Below are positions 17,815 through 26,728 of a stretch of 64,000 bases of DNA, piece after piece. The DNA is from Methyloceanibacter methanicus. Its GTDB lineage: Bacteria; Pseudomonadota; Alphaproteobacteria; Rhizobiales; Methyloligellaceae. The stretch is from the NCBI RefSeq assembly GCF_001723285.1, contig NZ_LPWG01000004.1, positions 1-64,000 on the forward strand. The letters run 5' to 3'. Numbering within the stretch: the first letter of the stretch is position 1; every line of letters begins with the position of its first letter. The notes under the pieces are model-generated. The model ran no database searches. It was not told the DNA's origin and saw only the letters and a program-made list of their open reading frames with translations. The translations under genes and the position numbers were made by a program.

Positions 17815-18233
17815 CCAAGCCCAAACACTCCGCAAATTCCCGCACAAAGAATGCCGGCGATGGCTATGAGATCGGGTACGGGAAGCCGCCTAAGAAGCAC
17901 CAGTTCAAGCCCGGCCATAGCGGCAATCCCAAGGGACGGCCGAAGGGGGCAAAGAATGAAGCCACCATCCTTCGCGAAATCATGCACCAGCCCATGGAGG
18001 TTCGCGAAGGTGGTCGAGCACGCAAGATCTCGCGGCTAGAGGGTCTATTGCTTCGATGCCTCGAGGCAGCCCTAAAGGGGGACCTCAAGGCGACGAGCTT
18101 TCTCCTGAACCGCTACCGGCTGATTGAAAGCGACGAGACTGGGTACGACGAACCGCTCACCCACGACGAACAGACGATCCTCGAAGAGTTCGCCAAACGA
18201 TTTCCCCCAAGTGCCAAACTTGAGAAGGAGTGA
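17811..18233 (+). CDS. DUF5681 phage-associated protein
   Basis: 140 residues beginning with a basic tail and the family signature KPPKKHQFKPGHSGNPKGRPKG up to residue 45, followed by helical segments and an acidic C-terminus. Members are encoded just before terminase large subunits, as here, and are thought to act like a small terminase or DNA-binding partner. It overlaps the methylase stop by 4 bp and ends 4 bp before the terminase start, with its own 3' end carrying the terminase ribosome site. Confidence 0.75.
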   Translation: MTKPKHSANSRTKNAGDGYEIGYGKPPKKHQFKPGHSGNPKGRPKGAKNEATILREIMHQPMEVREGGRARKISRLEGLLLRCLEAALKGDLKATSFLLNRYRLIESDETGYDEPLTHDEQTILEEFAKRFPPSAKLEKE

Positions 18234-18237
18234 TCCG

Positions 18238-19629
18238 ATGCATGGGATAAGTGAACGCGACTTGCTTGAATTCGCTTTGCGGAACGACTTCGAGAGCTTC
18301 TTGAAGTACAGCGTGCTCACGCTCAATCCCGGCATGCCGTTTCTTCCGAACTGGCATATTCGAGCCATCACCTATCAGCTCGAGCGCGTTCGCCGCGGCG
18401 AGATCAATCGCCTCATCATCAATTTGCCGCCACGCTACCTGAAATCAATCACGGTGTCGGTGGCGTTCCCGGCCTTCGTTCTGGGTCATGATCCACGGCA
18501 GCGCATCTTCTCGATCAGCTACGGAAGTGAGTTGTCCTTGAAGCACGCCCGTGATTTCCGGTCGATCGTCGAGTCGCCTTGGTATGCCCGTGCCTTTCCC
18601 CAGATGGGGCTGAGCCGTAGCTCGATGAGGAGGCAAGCACGACTTAGGGGTTCCGCAAAGCCACTTCGGTCGGCGGCGTCCTCACCGGGCTTGGCGGCAA
18701 CAATCATCCTCGACGATCCCCAAAAGCCCGTGGACGCTCAGTCGAAGGTGCGCCGCGACAGTCTCAATCAATGGTACGCCAACTCGCTCGTGTCGCGGCT
18801 CGACAACAAAGAGACGGGCGCCATCATTGTCGTAACGCAGCGCGTCCACATGGACGACCTTTCCGGTCATCTCATGAGCAGTTCCGGTCGATGGGAAATC
18901 CTGACCCTGCCGGCGATTGCTGACATCGACGAGCAGGTGCAGGTCGGTGACGATGAGTTCCATTACCGCCGTGCCGGCACTGCGTTGCATCCGGAGCATG
19001 AGTCGCTTGAGACCCTGCGGGCCCTTCAGCAAGACCTCGGCACCTATGACTTCGGCGCGCAGTACCAGCAGGCGCCGATCCCGGAAGGTGGCGCCATGAT
19101 CCAAAGGAGTTGGATCACGTGGTACGACCGGCCGCCTGAGCGTACGACCAAGACAAAGATCCTTTTGAGCGTCGATGCGGCCAGCAAGGATGGCCCGCAA
19201 AACAGCTATTCGGCTTTCAGTGCCTGGCAAGTTCAAGACGACCACTACTATCTTCTGAACATGGAGCGCGGCCGGTACGATTTCCCGCAATTGCGCGCCA
19301 AGGCTTTGGCTCTCGCCGAGCGTTACGAGCCAACCGTCATTGTGATCGAAGACGCATCCGCCGGCATTGCGTTGGCCCAAGAGTTGCGGTCGATGGGCCG
19401 ACATCGGGTAAAGGCCATTCCGGTGGAACGGGACAAGGCAACCCGGCTATACGTCCAGGCGGCAAAGTTCGACGCCGGACGCGTGCACTTTCCGAAGGAT
19501 GCGCCCTTCATGCCTGACTTGCTCGCCGAACTTCTCGCCTTTCCCCATGGCAAGCACGACGACCAAGTCGACAGTATCAGCCAGGCGCTCGCTCACAAAT
19601 TTTCCGGCTACACACTGGACAACCTTTAA
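18238..19629 (+). CDS. Phage terminase large subunit, internally damaged
   Basis: DNA-packaging ATPase/nuclease, 463 codons. Visible parts: the ATPase loop LPPRYLKS, the Walker B-like IILDDPQKP and the nuclease end with LLSVDAASKDG, VIEDASAG and KHDDQVDSISQAL. ATG 18238 follows AAGGAG. Between about 18621 and 18702 the sensible sequence (DEEASTT, then GFRKATSVGGVLTGLGGN) lies in another frame. Entry needs a one-base loss and exit a further two-base loss or one-base gain. An in-frame TAG at 18645-18647 interrupts that stretch. The open frame therefore hides a scrambled conserved block, and the product is probably inactive. No portal or capsid gene follows. Confidence 0.82.
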   Translation: MHGISERDLLEFALRNDFESFLKYSVLTLNPGMPFLPNWHIRAITYQLERVRRGEINRLIINLPPRYLKSITVSVAFPAFVLGHDPRQRIFSISYGSELSLKHARDFRSIVESPWYARAFPQMGLSRSSMRRQARLRGSAKPLRSAASSPGLAATIILDDPQKPVDAQSKVRRDSLNQWYANSLVSRLDNKETGAIIVVTQRVHMDDLSGHLMSSSGRWEILTLPAIADIDEQVQVGDDEFHYRRAGTALHPEHESLETLRALQQDLGTYDFGAQYQQAPIPEGGAMIQRSWITWYDRPPERTTKTKILLSVDAASKDGPQNSYSAFSAWQVQDDHYYLLNMERGRYDFPQLRAKALALAERYEPTVIVIEDASAGIALAQELRSMGRHRVKAIPVERDKATRLYVQAAKFDAGRVHFPKDAPFMPDLLAELLAFPHGKHDDQVDSISQALAHKFSGYTLDNL

Positions 19630-19657
19630 TGACACCCACGGCACCGCAAAGCGTAGT

Positions 19658-20221
19658 CTAAGGCGCGCCCTGTCCACACCAGTTTCGGCGCGGCGGGCAT
19701 GTCGTGGCACCGCACACATAGCGTTCTGCTAGTCCCTCGGCGATCAGAACACTGCCGACATTTTGGCCATTGACCTTCAACCTGGCGCAAAGCCGGCCCG
19801 CGTTGCAGGCGCTAGTGCCTTCTTTGCCGGCCGGACAAGCACACGCAATGCGTTGGAGGTCCACGCCTCCAATTGCGACCAATTCCTCAAGGCGCGCCTT
19901 GGCCTTGGTCGCGAGAACGCGTTCGTGGCTGCACGCGGCGCGCCAGCCAGTCTCAGGTGTGTTGAATCCAACAAGTCGATAGCTTTGACCGCCACTGCGG
20001 ACGGTGTCGCCATCTATCACGTCAATCGCGCCTGCGCCCAACATCGGGTGCCCGACATTCCGGTTCTCTTTGACGTAGTAAGCCGCGCAGAGCACCGCGA
20101 AGATCGCTAGTACAAGAAGACCTTCTCGAACGTAGTAACTTCTCAGCCAGCTTCGCCGGTGCTGATTGCGCCGCGGATGGCGGCGCGGCCGACGAAAGTT
20201 GGGTCGGATGATATGCGCCAT
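19658..20221 (-). CDS. Membrane-anchored thermonuclease-family protein
   Basis: 187 residues. A basic, Arg/His-rich N-terminus is followed by one membrane helix (about 34-50) and then an SNase-like domain: DVIDGDTVRSGGQSYRLVGF with NTPE right after it, and later LIAEGLAERYVCG. The usual catalytic Arg/Glu layout is partly altered and eight cysteines are present, unusual for the family. Orientation is opposite to the flanking element genes. Degradation of nucleic acid outside the membrane is the family role. Activity here is uncertain. Confidence 0.75.
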   Translation of the reverse strand: MAHIIRPNFRRPRRHPRRNQHRRSWLRSYYVREGLLVLAIFAVLCAAYYVKENRNVGHPMLGAGAIDVIDGDTVRSGGQSYRLVGFNTPETGWRAACSHERVLATKAKARLEELVAIGGVDLQRIACACPAGKEGTSACNAGRLCARLKVNGQNVGSVLIAEGLAERYVCGATTCPPRRNWCGQGAP

Positions 20222-20531
20222 GACGTGAAAAGCTCTCGCTGAGACTCCTAGCTCGTGTTCGCTACAACGTGCCGCTTCGATCCAAACAAATGGTTGCCGT
20301 GCGGCCTATCCTGCCCCGGCTCGCGAGCTTTTTGATCTCTATAGGTTCGAGGTTCTGGCATCGCTATTGCCGGCCGAAGAATCGACTGGACTTCCACGCG
20401 AAAGAGAGCGTGCATGCGGCTGACCTAGCGACGGGTGAAAGCCTCCGCCAACGTCCTCCCCCTGGCCCCTGGCCGGGCTGTGGCCGGTGGAAGCACCGGC
20501 ATCGGGCCGGTGCGCCACGATGGAGGCAACA
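20222..20531. other. Intergenic stretch between thermonuclease and DUF3489
   Basis: 310 bp without a convincing gene. It holds a perfect hairpin just before the DUF3489 start (see next entry) and shared upstream sequence for two divergent genes. I see no promoter motif that I would defend. Confidence 0.5.
20493..20513. promoter_or_regulatory. Perfect 8-bp GC hairpin before DUF3489
   Basis: GCACCGGC (20493-20500) and GCCGGTGC (20506-20513) pair perfectly around a 5-base loop. It ends 18 bp before the ATG at 20532, partly overlapping the region of the ribosome site. It could be an operator for the recombinase module or limit translation. Confidence 0.4.
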
Positions 20532-21152
20532 ATGGCCAAGACGAATTCGCCCAAAGCCAAACTCAGCGACACGCAGCTCGTTATCCTCAACGCCGCGGCG
20601 CAACGCCCCGACGGATCACTTCTGCCCTTGCCGGAAAGTTTGGCCGCAAAAAGCGCCGCTCAAAACCGGATCATGATCGACATTCTGTGCAAACGAAAGC
20701 TGGCCGAGGAAAAGCAGACCGATAACGGCGCACCCGAATGGCGCCGCGACAAGCAGGGCCGTCCTCTTGGCCTTTTCATCACCAAGAGTGGGCTTCTCGC
20801 CGTCGGCATCAATGAGACGGAGGAGACCAAACCGTCGCAAGCGACGGCAAGTCTACCGCGCCGGCGTAAGACGGCCGCGGACCCTGGCAGCGGGCCACGG
20901 AAGACTTCATCCGCCAAGCCCAGGAAGCGCGCAGCGCCTTCGCAAAGCAAGCAGGAGGCCGTGATCAAGATGCTGCGCCGTAAGTCAGGCGCAACTATCG
21001 ACGACATTGTCGCCGAGACCGGCTGGCAGCCGCATTCGGTGCGCGGCTTCTTCTCAGGCGTCGTCAAGAAGAAGCTAGAGCTGCCGCTTACCTCCGAGGT
21101 CAGCAAAAGCGGCATGCGCCGCTATCGCATCGCCACGTCGTCCAAGGCTTAA
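20532..21152 (+). CDS. DUF3489 protein of the recombinase module
   Basis: About 206 residues. The N-terminal half ([20 protein letters not shown]) and the C-terminal winged-helix-like half ([20 protein letters not shown], then [17 protein letters not shown]) are the two halves of DUF3489. A basic, Ala/Pro-rich linker joins them. The ATG at 20532 follows GGAGG. It is first in the three-gene series DUF3489-DUF2924-recombinase found in many alphaproteobacteria, with 3 bp to the next gene. A DNA-binding regulatory role is inferred from the winged-helix look. Confidence 0.8.
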   Translation: MAKTNSPKAKLSDTQLVILNAAAQRPDGSLLPLPESLAAKSAAQNRIMIDILCKRKLAEEKQTDNGAPEWRRDKQGRPLGLFITKSGLLAVGINETEETKPSQATASLPRRRKTAADPGSGPRKTSSAKPRKRAAPSQSKQEAVIKMLRRKSGATIDDIVAETGWQPHSVRGFFSGVVKKKLELPLTSEVSKSGMRRYRIATSSKA

Positions 21153-21155
21153 CCC

Positions 21156-21677
21156 ATGACACGGCTTATGCCTTCTCGTCCTCGTCCGCGACGGTATCGG
21201 CGAGACACTGCTCAAGCCGAGGCGGATGTTGTTGCGCGCGTGCGTGCCCTGCCCGACTGTCCGCGGGTCGAGCTCGAAGCGGAGTGGCGGCGGCTCTACC
21301 GCAGCGAGCCGCCAAGGATCAGCCGCGATCTCTTGATGCGCGGAATCGCCTATCGGTGCCAGGAGCTTGAACATGGCGGTCTCGGTAAGACGACACGCCG
21401 CAAGCTCAAGACGCTGGCGAAGACATTACGGAAAACGGGCCGAATGGCTCCAGATCCCGGCCTCTCTTTGAAGCCGGGTGCTCGGCTCATTCGCGAGTGG
21501 CATGGCCGCACACACACCGTCACGGTAACGGAGGACGGCTTCGAGTATGCGGGCACGACCTACTCGTCCCTCACAAAGGTTGCCAAGACGATCACAGGGG
21601 CCCGTTGGTCTGGCCCCCGCTTCTTCGGTCTTTTGCGGGCCCGGACAAGTCCTGCGAAGGGAGCCGGCGATGCCTAA
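21156..21677 (+). CDS. DUF2924 protein
   Basis: 173 residues, basic. The family core is seen in LEAEWRRLYRSEPPRISRDL through RGIAYRCQELEHGGL, and in the C-terminal LIREWHGRTHTVTVTEDGFE with AKTITGARWSGPRFFGL. Members almost always precede a large serine recombinase and may assist DNA recognition. The stop overlaps the recombinase start by 8 bp, implying coupled translation. Confidence 0.85.
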   Translation: MTRLMPSRPRPRRYRRDTAQAEADVVARVRALPDCPRVELEAEWRRLYRSEPPRISRDLLMRGIAYRCQELEHGGLGKTTRRKLKTLAKTLRKTGRMAPDPGLSLKPGARLIREWHGRTHTVTVTEDGFEYAGTTYSSLTKVAKTITGARWSGPRFFGLLRARTSPAKGAGDA

Positions 21678-23412
21678 GTCGAGAGGGCCGATACGGCGCC
21701 CTTCTAGGCGGCTCCGCTGCGCCATCTACACGCGCAAGTCCTCGGATGAAGGTCTGGAGCAGGCCTTCAATTCGCTCGATGCCCAGCGGGAGGCCTGCGC
21801 GGCCTTTGTGCTGTCCCAGAAGCACGAAGGCTGGTCCGTCTTGCCTGCATTGTATGACGACGGCGGTTACTCAGGCGGGACTCTGGACCGCCCTGCCCTG
21901 CAACGGCTTCTCGCTGACATCGCCGACGGCAAAGTGGACGTAGTGGTCGTCTACAAGATCGACCGTTTGACGCGTTCACTATTCGACTTCGCCAAGATCG
22001 TGGAGGTCTTCGAAGCGCGAGGCGTCTCCTTCGTCTCGATCACGCAGCAGTTCAACACCACCACGAGTATGGGACGCCTGACCCTCAACGTCCTCCTGTC
22101 CTTCGCCCAGTTCGAGCGGGAGGTGGCCGGCGAACGAATCCGCGACAAGATCGCCGCATCGAAGAAGAAGGGCATGTGGATGGGCGGCCTGCCGCCGCTC
22201 GGCTACGATGTCCGTGACCGGAAGCTCGTCGTCAACAAAGAGGAGGCCCGCACTGTCATTCATGTCTTCGTTCGTTACGTCGCGCTCCGGTCGGTGCGCA
22301 CCCTCAAGGCTGAACTCGATGCCGCGGGTATCCGAAGCAAACGGCGCACCTTCGCGGACGGAAGGGTCTACGGCGGCCACAAGCTCTCCCGTGGCGCCCT
22401 CTACCTCATGCTGCAGAACCGGATCTATCGCGGCGAGATCACGCACAAAGGCAATGCTTACCCAGGAGAGCACAAGCCTATCGTGGACCAAGCCCTTTGG
22501 GACAAAGCCCAGACTGTCCTTTCCCAGAACCGGGTGAACCGGACCACAGGCACGGACACAAAGTACCCTAGCCTCTTGGCGGGGCTGGCCTTCGACGACA
22601 GCGGCGAGCGGCTGACGCCTACGCATGCCGTGAAGAAGGGCACGCGCTATCGGTATTACGTCTCGAAGGCACTCATCACGCGAGCTGCTGCGGACCATTC
22701 ACACGGACGGCGGATCCCCGCCGGTAATCTGGAGGCCCTGGTCATTGGCAGGCTCCGCGACTTCCTCGCCGATCAAGGCGCAATCCTGAGTGCGATCAGC
22801 GACGTCGAGCAAAATGGGGCACAGCAAAAGTGGCTCATAGCTCGTGGCCGTCAGATCTCGGAGGAGCTACCAACGCTGGCTCCGGATGCCGTCAGATCGA
22901 TGCTCCTGACCCTCGTCAACCGGGTCGATATCAGCTCCGAGCACATTGGGATTACGGTTCGTCGGCATGGACTTCACGCGCTACTCCAAGCGCAGTCCCT
23001 AGACACATGCTTGGAGGCCTCACCCCCTGCCAGCCATCCCGGCGACACTCTGAACCTCAAGGTCAAGGCGCGGCTTCAACGCGTCGGCCGTGAGATGAAA
23101 CTGGTTGTCCACGACGCAGACGACCGAGTGCAAGCTGATCCAGGCTTGCTTCGCATCATTGCCCGCGCGCATGACTTCCAGGAGAGACTTCAGCAAGACC
23201 CCGATCTCACGGTGCCGGCCATCGCCAGCCAGGAGCGCCTAACTATCGGCTATCTGTCGCGTCTGCTGCGGCTTCCGTCGCTGGCACCCGATATCGTGAC
23301 GGCCATTATCAATGGCAAACACCCACCTCAGCTCAGTGCCAAGCAGCTCATGCGGTCGGCCCTCAAGCTCCCTACCGACTGGGCCGAACAGCGGACCCTG
23401 CTGGGATTCTAG
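21670..23412 (+). CDS. Large serine recombinase
   Basis: 580 residues. The catalytic resolvase domain covers about 17-165: AIYTRKSSDEGLEQAF holds the nucleophile serine at 24 or 25, and VVYKIDRLTRS and SFAQFEREVAGERIRDK complete it. A recombinase domain follows (GMWMGGLPPLGYDV to KLSRGALYLMLQNRIYRG), then a zinc-ribbon-like/coiled part and a long helical C-terminus. It catalyses integration or excision of the element. The frame is intact and long, unlike the terminase, so the integrase may still function. The ATG lies inside DUF2924. The nearest downstream gene is tRNA-Gln, on the other strand. Confidence 0.92.
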   Translation: MPKSRGPIRRPSRRLRCAIYTRKSSDEGLEQAFNSLDAQREACAAFVLSQKHEGWSVLPALYDDGGYSGGTLDRPALQRLLADIADGKVDVVVVYKIDRLTRSLFDFAKIVEVFEARGVSFVSITQQFNTTTSMGRLTLNVLLSFAQFEREVAGERIRDKIAASKKKGMWMGGLPPLGYDVRDRKLVVNKEEARTVIHVFVRYVALRSVRTLKAELDAAGIRSKRRTFADGRVYGGHKLSRGALYLMLQNRIYRGEITHKGNAYPGEHKPIVDQALWDKAQTVLSQNRVNRTTGTDTKYPSLLAGLAFDDSGERLTPTHAVKKGTRYRYYVSKALITRAAADHSHGRRIPAGNLEALVIGRLRDFLADQGAILSAISDVEQNGAQQKWLIARGRQISEELPTLAPDAVRSMLLTLVNRVDISSEHIGITVRRHGLHALLQAQSLDTCLEASPPASHPGDTLNLKVKARLQRVGREMKLVVHDADDRVQADPGLLRIIARAHDFQERLQQDPDLTVPAIASQERLTIGYLSRLLRLPSLAPDIVTAIINGKHPPQLSAKQLMRSALKLPTDWAEQRTLLGF

Positions 23413-23662
23413 GACACGCAGGCGCGAAGCTTCCTTACATCCCGCCGATGCTTCCCCCTCGAAGCCGCCGGAAATGTTGACCCCAAAATGCCCCTCAAGA
23501 GACTTCCGCCACGGAAGCGGCCCTCGTTCCCCACAAAGACGTCTCTGCCGCTCGAGTGCACACTGTGAGGCGGGGCAAAGGCGCGGGAAACGGCGCAAAA
23601 AGCGGAGGTTCCGTGAAACGCGCGTGAAACACGTTTTATCGTTCTATATCAATGATTTAGTG

Positions 23663-23736
23663 TGGCTGGGGCGCCAGGATTCGAACCTGGGATCACGAGA
23701 CCAAAACCCGTTGCCTTACCGCTTGGCCACGCCCCA
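23663..23736 (-). tRNA. tRNA-Gln (anticodon TTG)
   Basis: Complete cloverleaf on the minus strand with encoded CCA. The acceptor stem TGGGGCG pairs with CGCCCCA, the anticodon stem ACGGG pairs with CTCGT, and the loop TTTTGGT gives anticodon TTG. The T-arm GGTTCGAATCC is standard. It marks the right edge of the mobile element region. Confidence 0.96.
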
Positions 23737-23968
23737 TCGCGCACTATTGGAGACCGCTCCATAGCCCGGCGAGCAAAGCGATACAACACGCGGCTCTTTC
23801 GTCTGGGGCGGAGCGGGCTGCCGTCCTACCAGCATCGGGCGCGTTCGGCAATGGAGCGGCCGCTAGGGGTGCGAAAAACTTTCCCCGCGACCGCCCGACT
23901 CCTTGTTGCGAGCGGGTCCCGCGCCGTCTATATACGGTCCCTCTTCAAGCCAATTCATTTGGTCAAGG

Positions 23969-24045
23969 CGGAGTGTAGCGCAGCCTGGTAGCGCACCTCG
24001 TTCGGGACGAGGGGGTCGCAGGTTCAAATCCTGCCACTCCGACCA
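23969..24045 (+). tRNA. tRNA-Pro (anticodon CGG)
   Basis: 77-nt cloverleaf with encoded CCA. The acceptor arms CGGAGTG and CACTCCG pair, the anticodon stem is CCTCG/CGAGG, the loop TTCGGGA gives anticodon CGG, and the T-arm is AGGTTCAAATCCT. It is separated from tRNA-Gln by about 230 bp without a gene. Confidence 0.96.
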
Positions 24046-24166
24046 GTGAATCAATGGGTTAGCTTTTCCAGAAAAGCTCCTTGCCCGCAAACGATCGCGC
24101 ATCAACGCGCACAAAAAAGAGCACGGCCGCCGAAACGGCTAGGCCAACAACGCGCAACGCACGTCC

Positions 24167-24466
24167 TCAGTCGTGTTCGATGAAATCGTCGGCTTGAGGT
24201 GCCACCCGGAGCGTACCGGCGTCGTCTTCCCACAGGGAAAGCCCCATCACGGCGCCGTTGTCCGCACGCCAGGCGGCGATGCACATATGGGCACCACACC
24301 GCACCTCCGGCATGCCCTTCCGGCCGGAACCGTCATCCATCGGATGCCAGCCATAGCGCAGCAACGCCTTGCGAAAGGTCTCGTAGGGCGTCAGCGCCGA
24401 CGTCGGGAAATCCTGCGCGGCCGCGCCGCCCGCGGCAAGCACCATCGCCAAGACCAGGATCCGCAT
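24167..24466 (-). CDS. Small exported hypothetical protein
   Basis: 99 residues with a signal peptide (1-20, cut after AAA). The mature part has a Cys pair in EVRCGAHMCIAAW that may form a disulfide, and an acidic end (QADDFIEHD). I chose ATG 24466, which follows GGGAGG, over the longer frame that lacks a signal peptide. It lies downstream of the VWA protein on the same strand. No family recognised. Confidence 0.65.
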   Translation of the reverse strand: MRILVLAMVLAAGGAAAQDFPTSALTPYETFRKALLRYGWHPMDDGSGRKGMPEVRCGAHMCIAAWRADNGAVMGLSLWEDDAGTLRVAPQADDFIEHD

Positions 24467-24602
24467 GCGATGATCCTCCCAAGTGGGGACGCTACCTCGA
24501 GTCGGGACACAGATACAGGCCCTCAAGCTGCCGCTAGGCGATAGGGCACAAAAAGAAGCCCGTCCTCCACCGGCACCGGGCCGGCGAAGGACGCCGCTCG
24601 TC

Positions 24603-26728
24603 CTAGCGCTTGAGGGGCTCCAGCGCCGCCGCCGTCTTGGCCAGCCGCGCAAGGTTGAGGAACTCGCTGCGATATCCGTACCGGTCCGCGCCGCGTGCGC
24701 CCTCGGCCAGCGCAATCGCATCGTCGATCGACCAGCCGCCCGTATAGCGCCCGCCCTTCAGCACCTGACCGAAGCCGGCCACCGCCGCCGCGAAGCGGGC
24801 GTCCGCGTCGGCTGCCTGGACAGAGGCCGTCTCGTCGGCGCGGGTCACGGGCGTGGTGACCAGCGTGCTCTTGTCGCCGCCCGGCTCTTTGTAGCGGATC
24901 TTCACGAAGGCGAGTTCGCCGGTCGCCGCCCCGTCCTTCCTCGCCGTGGCGCTGTCTCCGGACTCGTATCGCAGGTCGTCCACGAGCCGGGCGCCCGAGC
25001 CCGCGGGGACGATCTCGTAGAGCGCCGTCACGGTATGCCCTGCCCCGATCTCGCCCGCGTCGACCTTGTCGTTGTTGAAGTCCTCGCGGTTGAGAACCCG
25101 GGTCTCGTAGCCGATCAGCCTGTATTCGGACACTGCGGCCGGATTGAACTCGACCTGGATCTTGACGTCCTTCGCGATGGTCTGGAGCGTCCCGCCCGCA
25201 TCGTCGACCAGGACCTTCCGCGCCTCGTTGAGCGTATCGATATAGCTGGCGTTGCCGTTTCCGTTCTGCGCAAGCGCCTGCATCAGCGCGTCGTTGTAGT
25301 TGCCCGCGCCGAATCCAAGCACGGAGAGCGAGACGCCCTTCTCGCGCTCCCGCGCCACGAAGTCCTTCAGGGTTTCGGTGTCCGAGATGCCCACGTTGAA
25401 ATCGCCGTCGGTGGCGAGGATCACACGGTTGACGCCCTCGACCTTGTTGGCTTCGGCGAGCGCGTAAGCCTGGCGAATCCCCTCCCCGCCCGCGGTGAAG
25501 CCCCGCGCCGAGAGTTTGTCGAGCGCGGCGAGGATCTTCGCGGAGTCCGACACCTTGGTCGGCTCGAGCGCGGTCCCGGCCGACCCGGCATAGGTGACGA
25601 TGGACACGGTGTCCTCCGGGTCAAGCGACGTCAGCAGCAGCTTGAAGGCGTTGCGCAGAAGCGGCAGCTTGTTCGGTGCCTGCATCGACCCGGACGTATC
25701 GATCAGGAATACGAGATTGGCGCGGGGCTGTTCGCCCGCGGGCGGCGCGTAGCCCTTGATGCCGATCCTCATCAGCTTGGTCTCGGCGTTCCAGGGCGTC
25801 GGCATGACGGAGACGTTCGCCTTGAACGGTGTCGCCGCGCTGTCGGGGCCCGCATAGTCGTACGGGAAGTAATTGACGAGTTCCTCCACGCGAACCGAAT
25901 CCGGCGCGGGCAGCACGCCCTGGTTCAGCCGGGCGCGCATATAGGCGTAGGACGCCGTATCCACGTCGATCGAGAAGGTGGAGACCGGATCCTCCTTGAC
26001 CACCTTGACCGGGTTCAGGTCGAAGGCCTCGAAGCGATCGCGCCCCTGGTCGCGGTATTGCGGCGCGGGGACATCCGCTCGCGGAGACGCCGCGTAGCGC
26101 GCGCCGAGGTTGGACAGGTCCGCACTGCCGACAAGGACACCCTGCGGCCCACGCGCTAGCGGCGCGGGCTGCATATCCGGGGCAAGGCCCCCGGCGATCC
26201 GCGCACGCTCTCCGGACGGCGCCGGCAAGGCCCGCATCGCGGGGGCCGGTGGCGCCGCCGCCACGCTGTCCTGGGCAGCTGGTGCGTCGGCCTCGCGGTT
26301 TGCAGTCGCCTTCGACGCAGGCCCTTCCGTCACCGGCAAGGCATCGGTAAACGTCTTCGTATCCTGGCGCGCGGCTTCGCCGCGGACGCCGGCGCCTCGT
26401 CCGCAGGGCGGAACAGGTCGGGCCGGAGGGAATGGGTGGACAACACAGCCAGGGTCAGCACCGCGAGGCTCGCGCCACCGGCCAGAACCGGCGCCCAGTT
26501 TCGATTTGAAGGCTTCAATGCAGTCATGATCGCACTCCAGATTGCCGACGGCCCCATGCCGTCGCTGGAGATAGGACGCGGCTGCGTTGCCGTTCCTTGG
26601 GACGCTGCCTTGCTTTTTTCCTGAAACCGCGCCATCGCCAGCTTGAGCGCCGCCTGCCGCGCCTCGGGGTCGGGCGTGGGCGCATCGCTCTGCAAGGCGT
26701 CTCTCAGGCTTTCGAACTCGTCGGTCAT
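24603..26728 (-). CDS. YfbK-like von Willebrand factor A membrane protein, one frameshift
   Basis: About 708 residues when joined. The N-terminal 60 residues are cytoplasmic (MTDEFESLRDAL), then one membrane helix (NWAPVLAGGASLAVLTLAVL), an Ala/Pro linker, and a periplasmic YfbK-type body. The N-terminal von Willebrand part has NPVKVVKEDPVSTFSIDVDT, the VWA domain has the metal site DTSGSM and ATDGDFNVG, and the C-terminal DUF3520-like part follows. The frame breaks at about 26366: CCCAGGAT reads CCAGGAT. The start overlaps the ECF sigma stop (ATGA), so the protein may act as its anti-sigma or sensor, an inference from coupling and topology. Confidence 0.85.

Larger units (their letters stand above)
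16406..23412. mobile_element. Mobile element or prophage remnant with serine recombinase
   Basis: A run of ParB/DNA-methylase, DUF5681, terminase large subunit, thermonuclease, DUF3489, DUF2924 and a large serine recombinase, ending about 250 bp from a tRNA-Gln gene. Portal, capsid and tail genes are absent. Exact ends are not seen: I searched for a repeat of the tRNA 3' end near the left side and found none. The terminase is damaged, which favours an old, non-packaging remnant. Confidence 0.6.

Noticed and set aside
23663..23736. Attachment site repeat of the tRNA-Gln 3' end
   Set aside because: No second copy of the tRNA 3' segment was found at the left side of the element (15.4-16.4 kb).
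24483..26159. Long open frame (558 codons) on the plus strand opposite the VWA gene
   Set aside because: An antisense frame typical of GC-rich DNA; composition is Arg/Ala/Gly-rich with no family resemblance, and the minus-strand VWA protein is clear.
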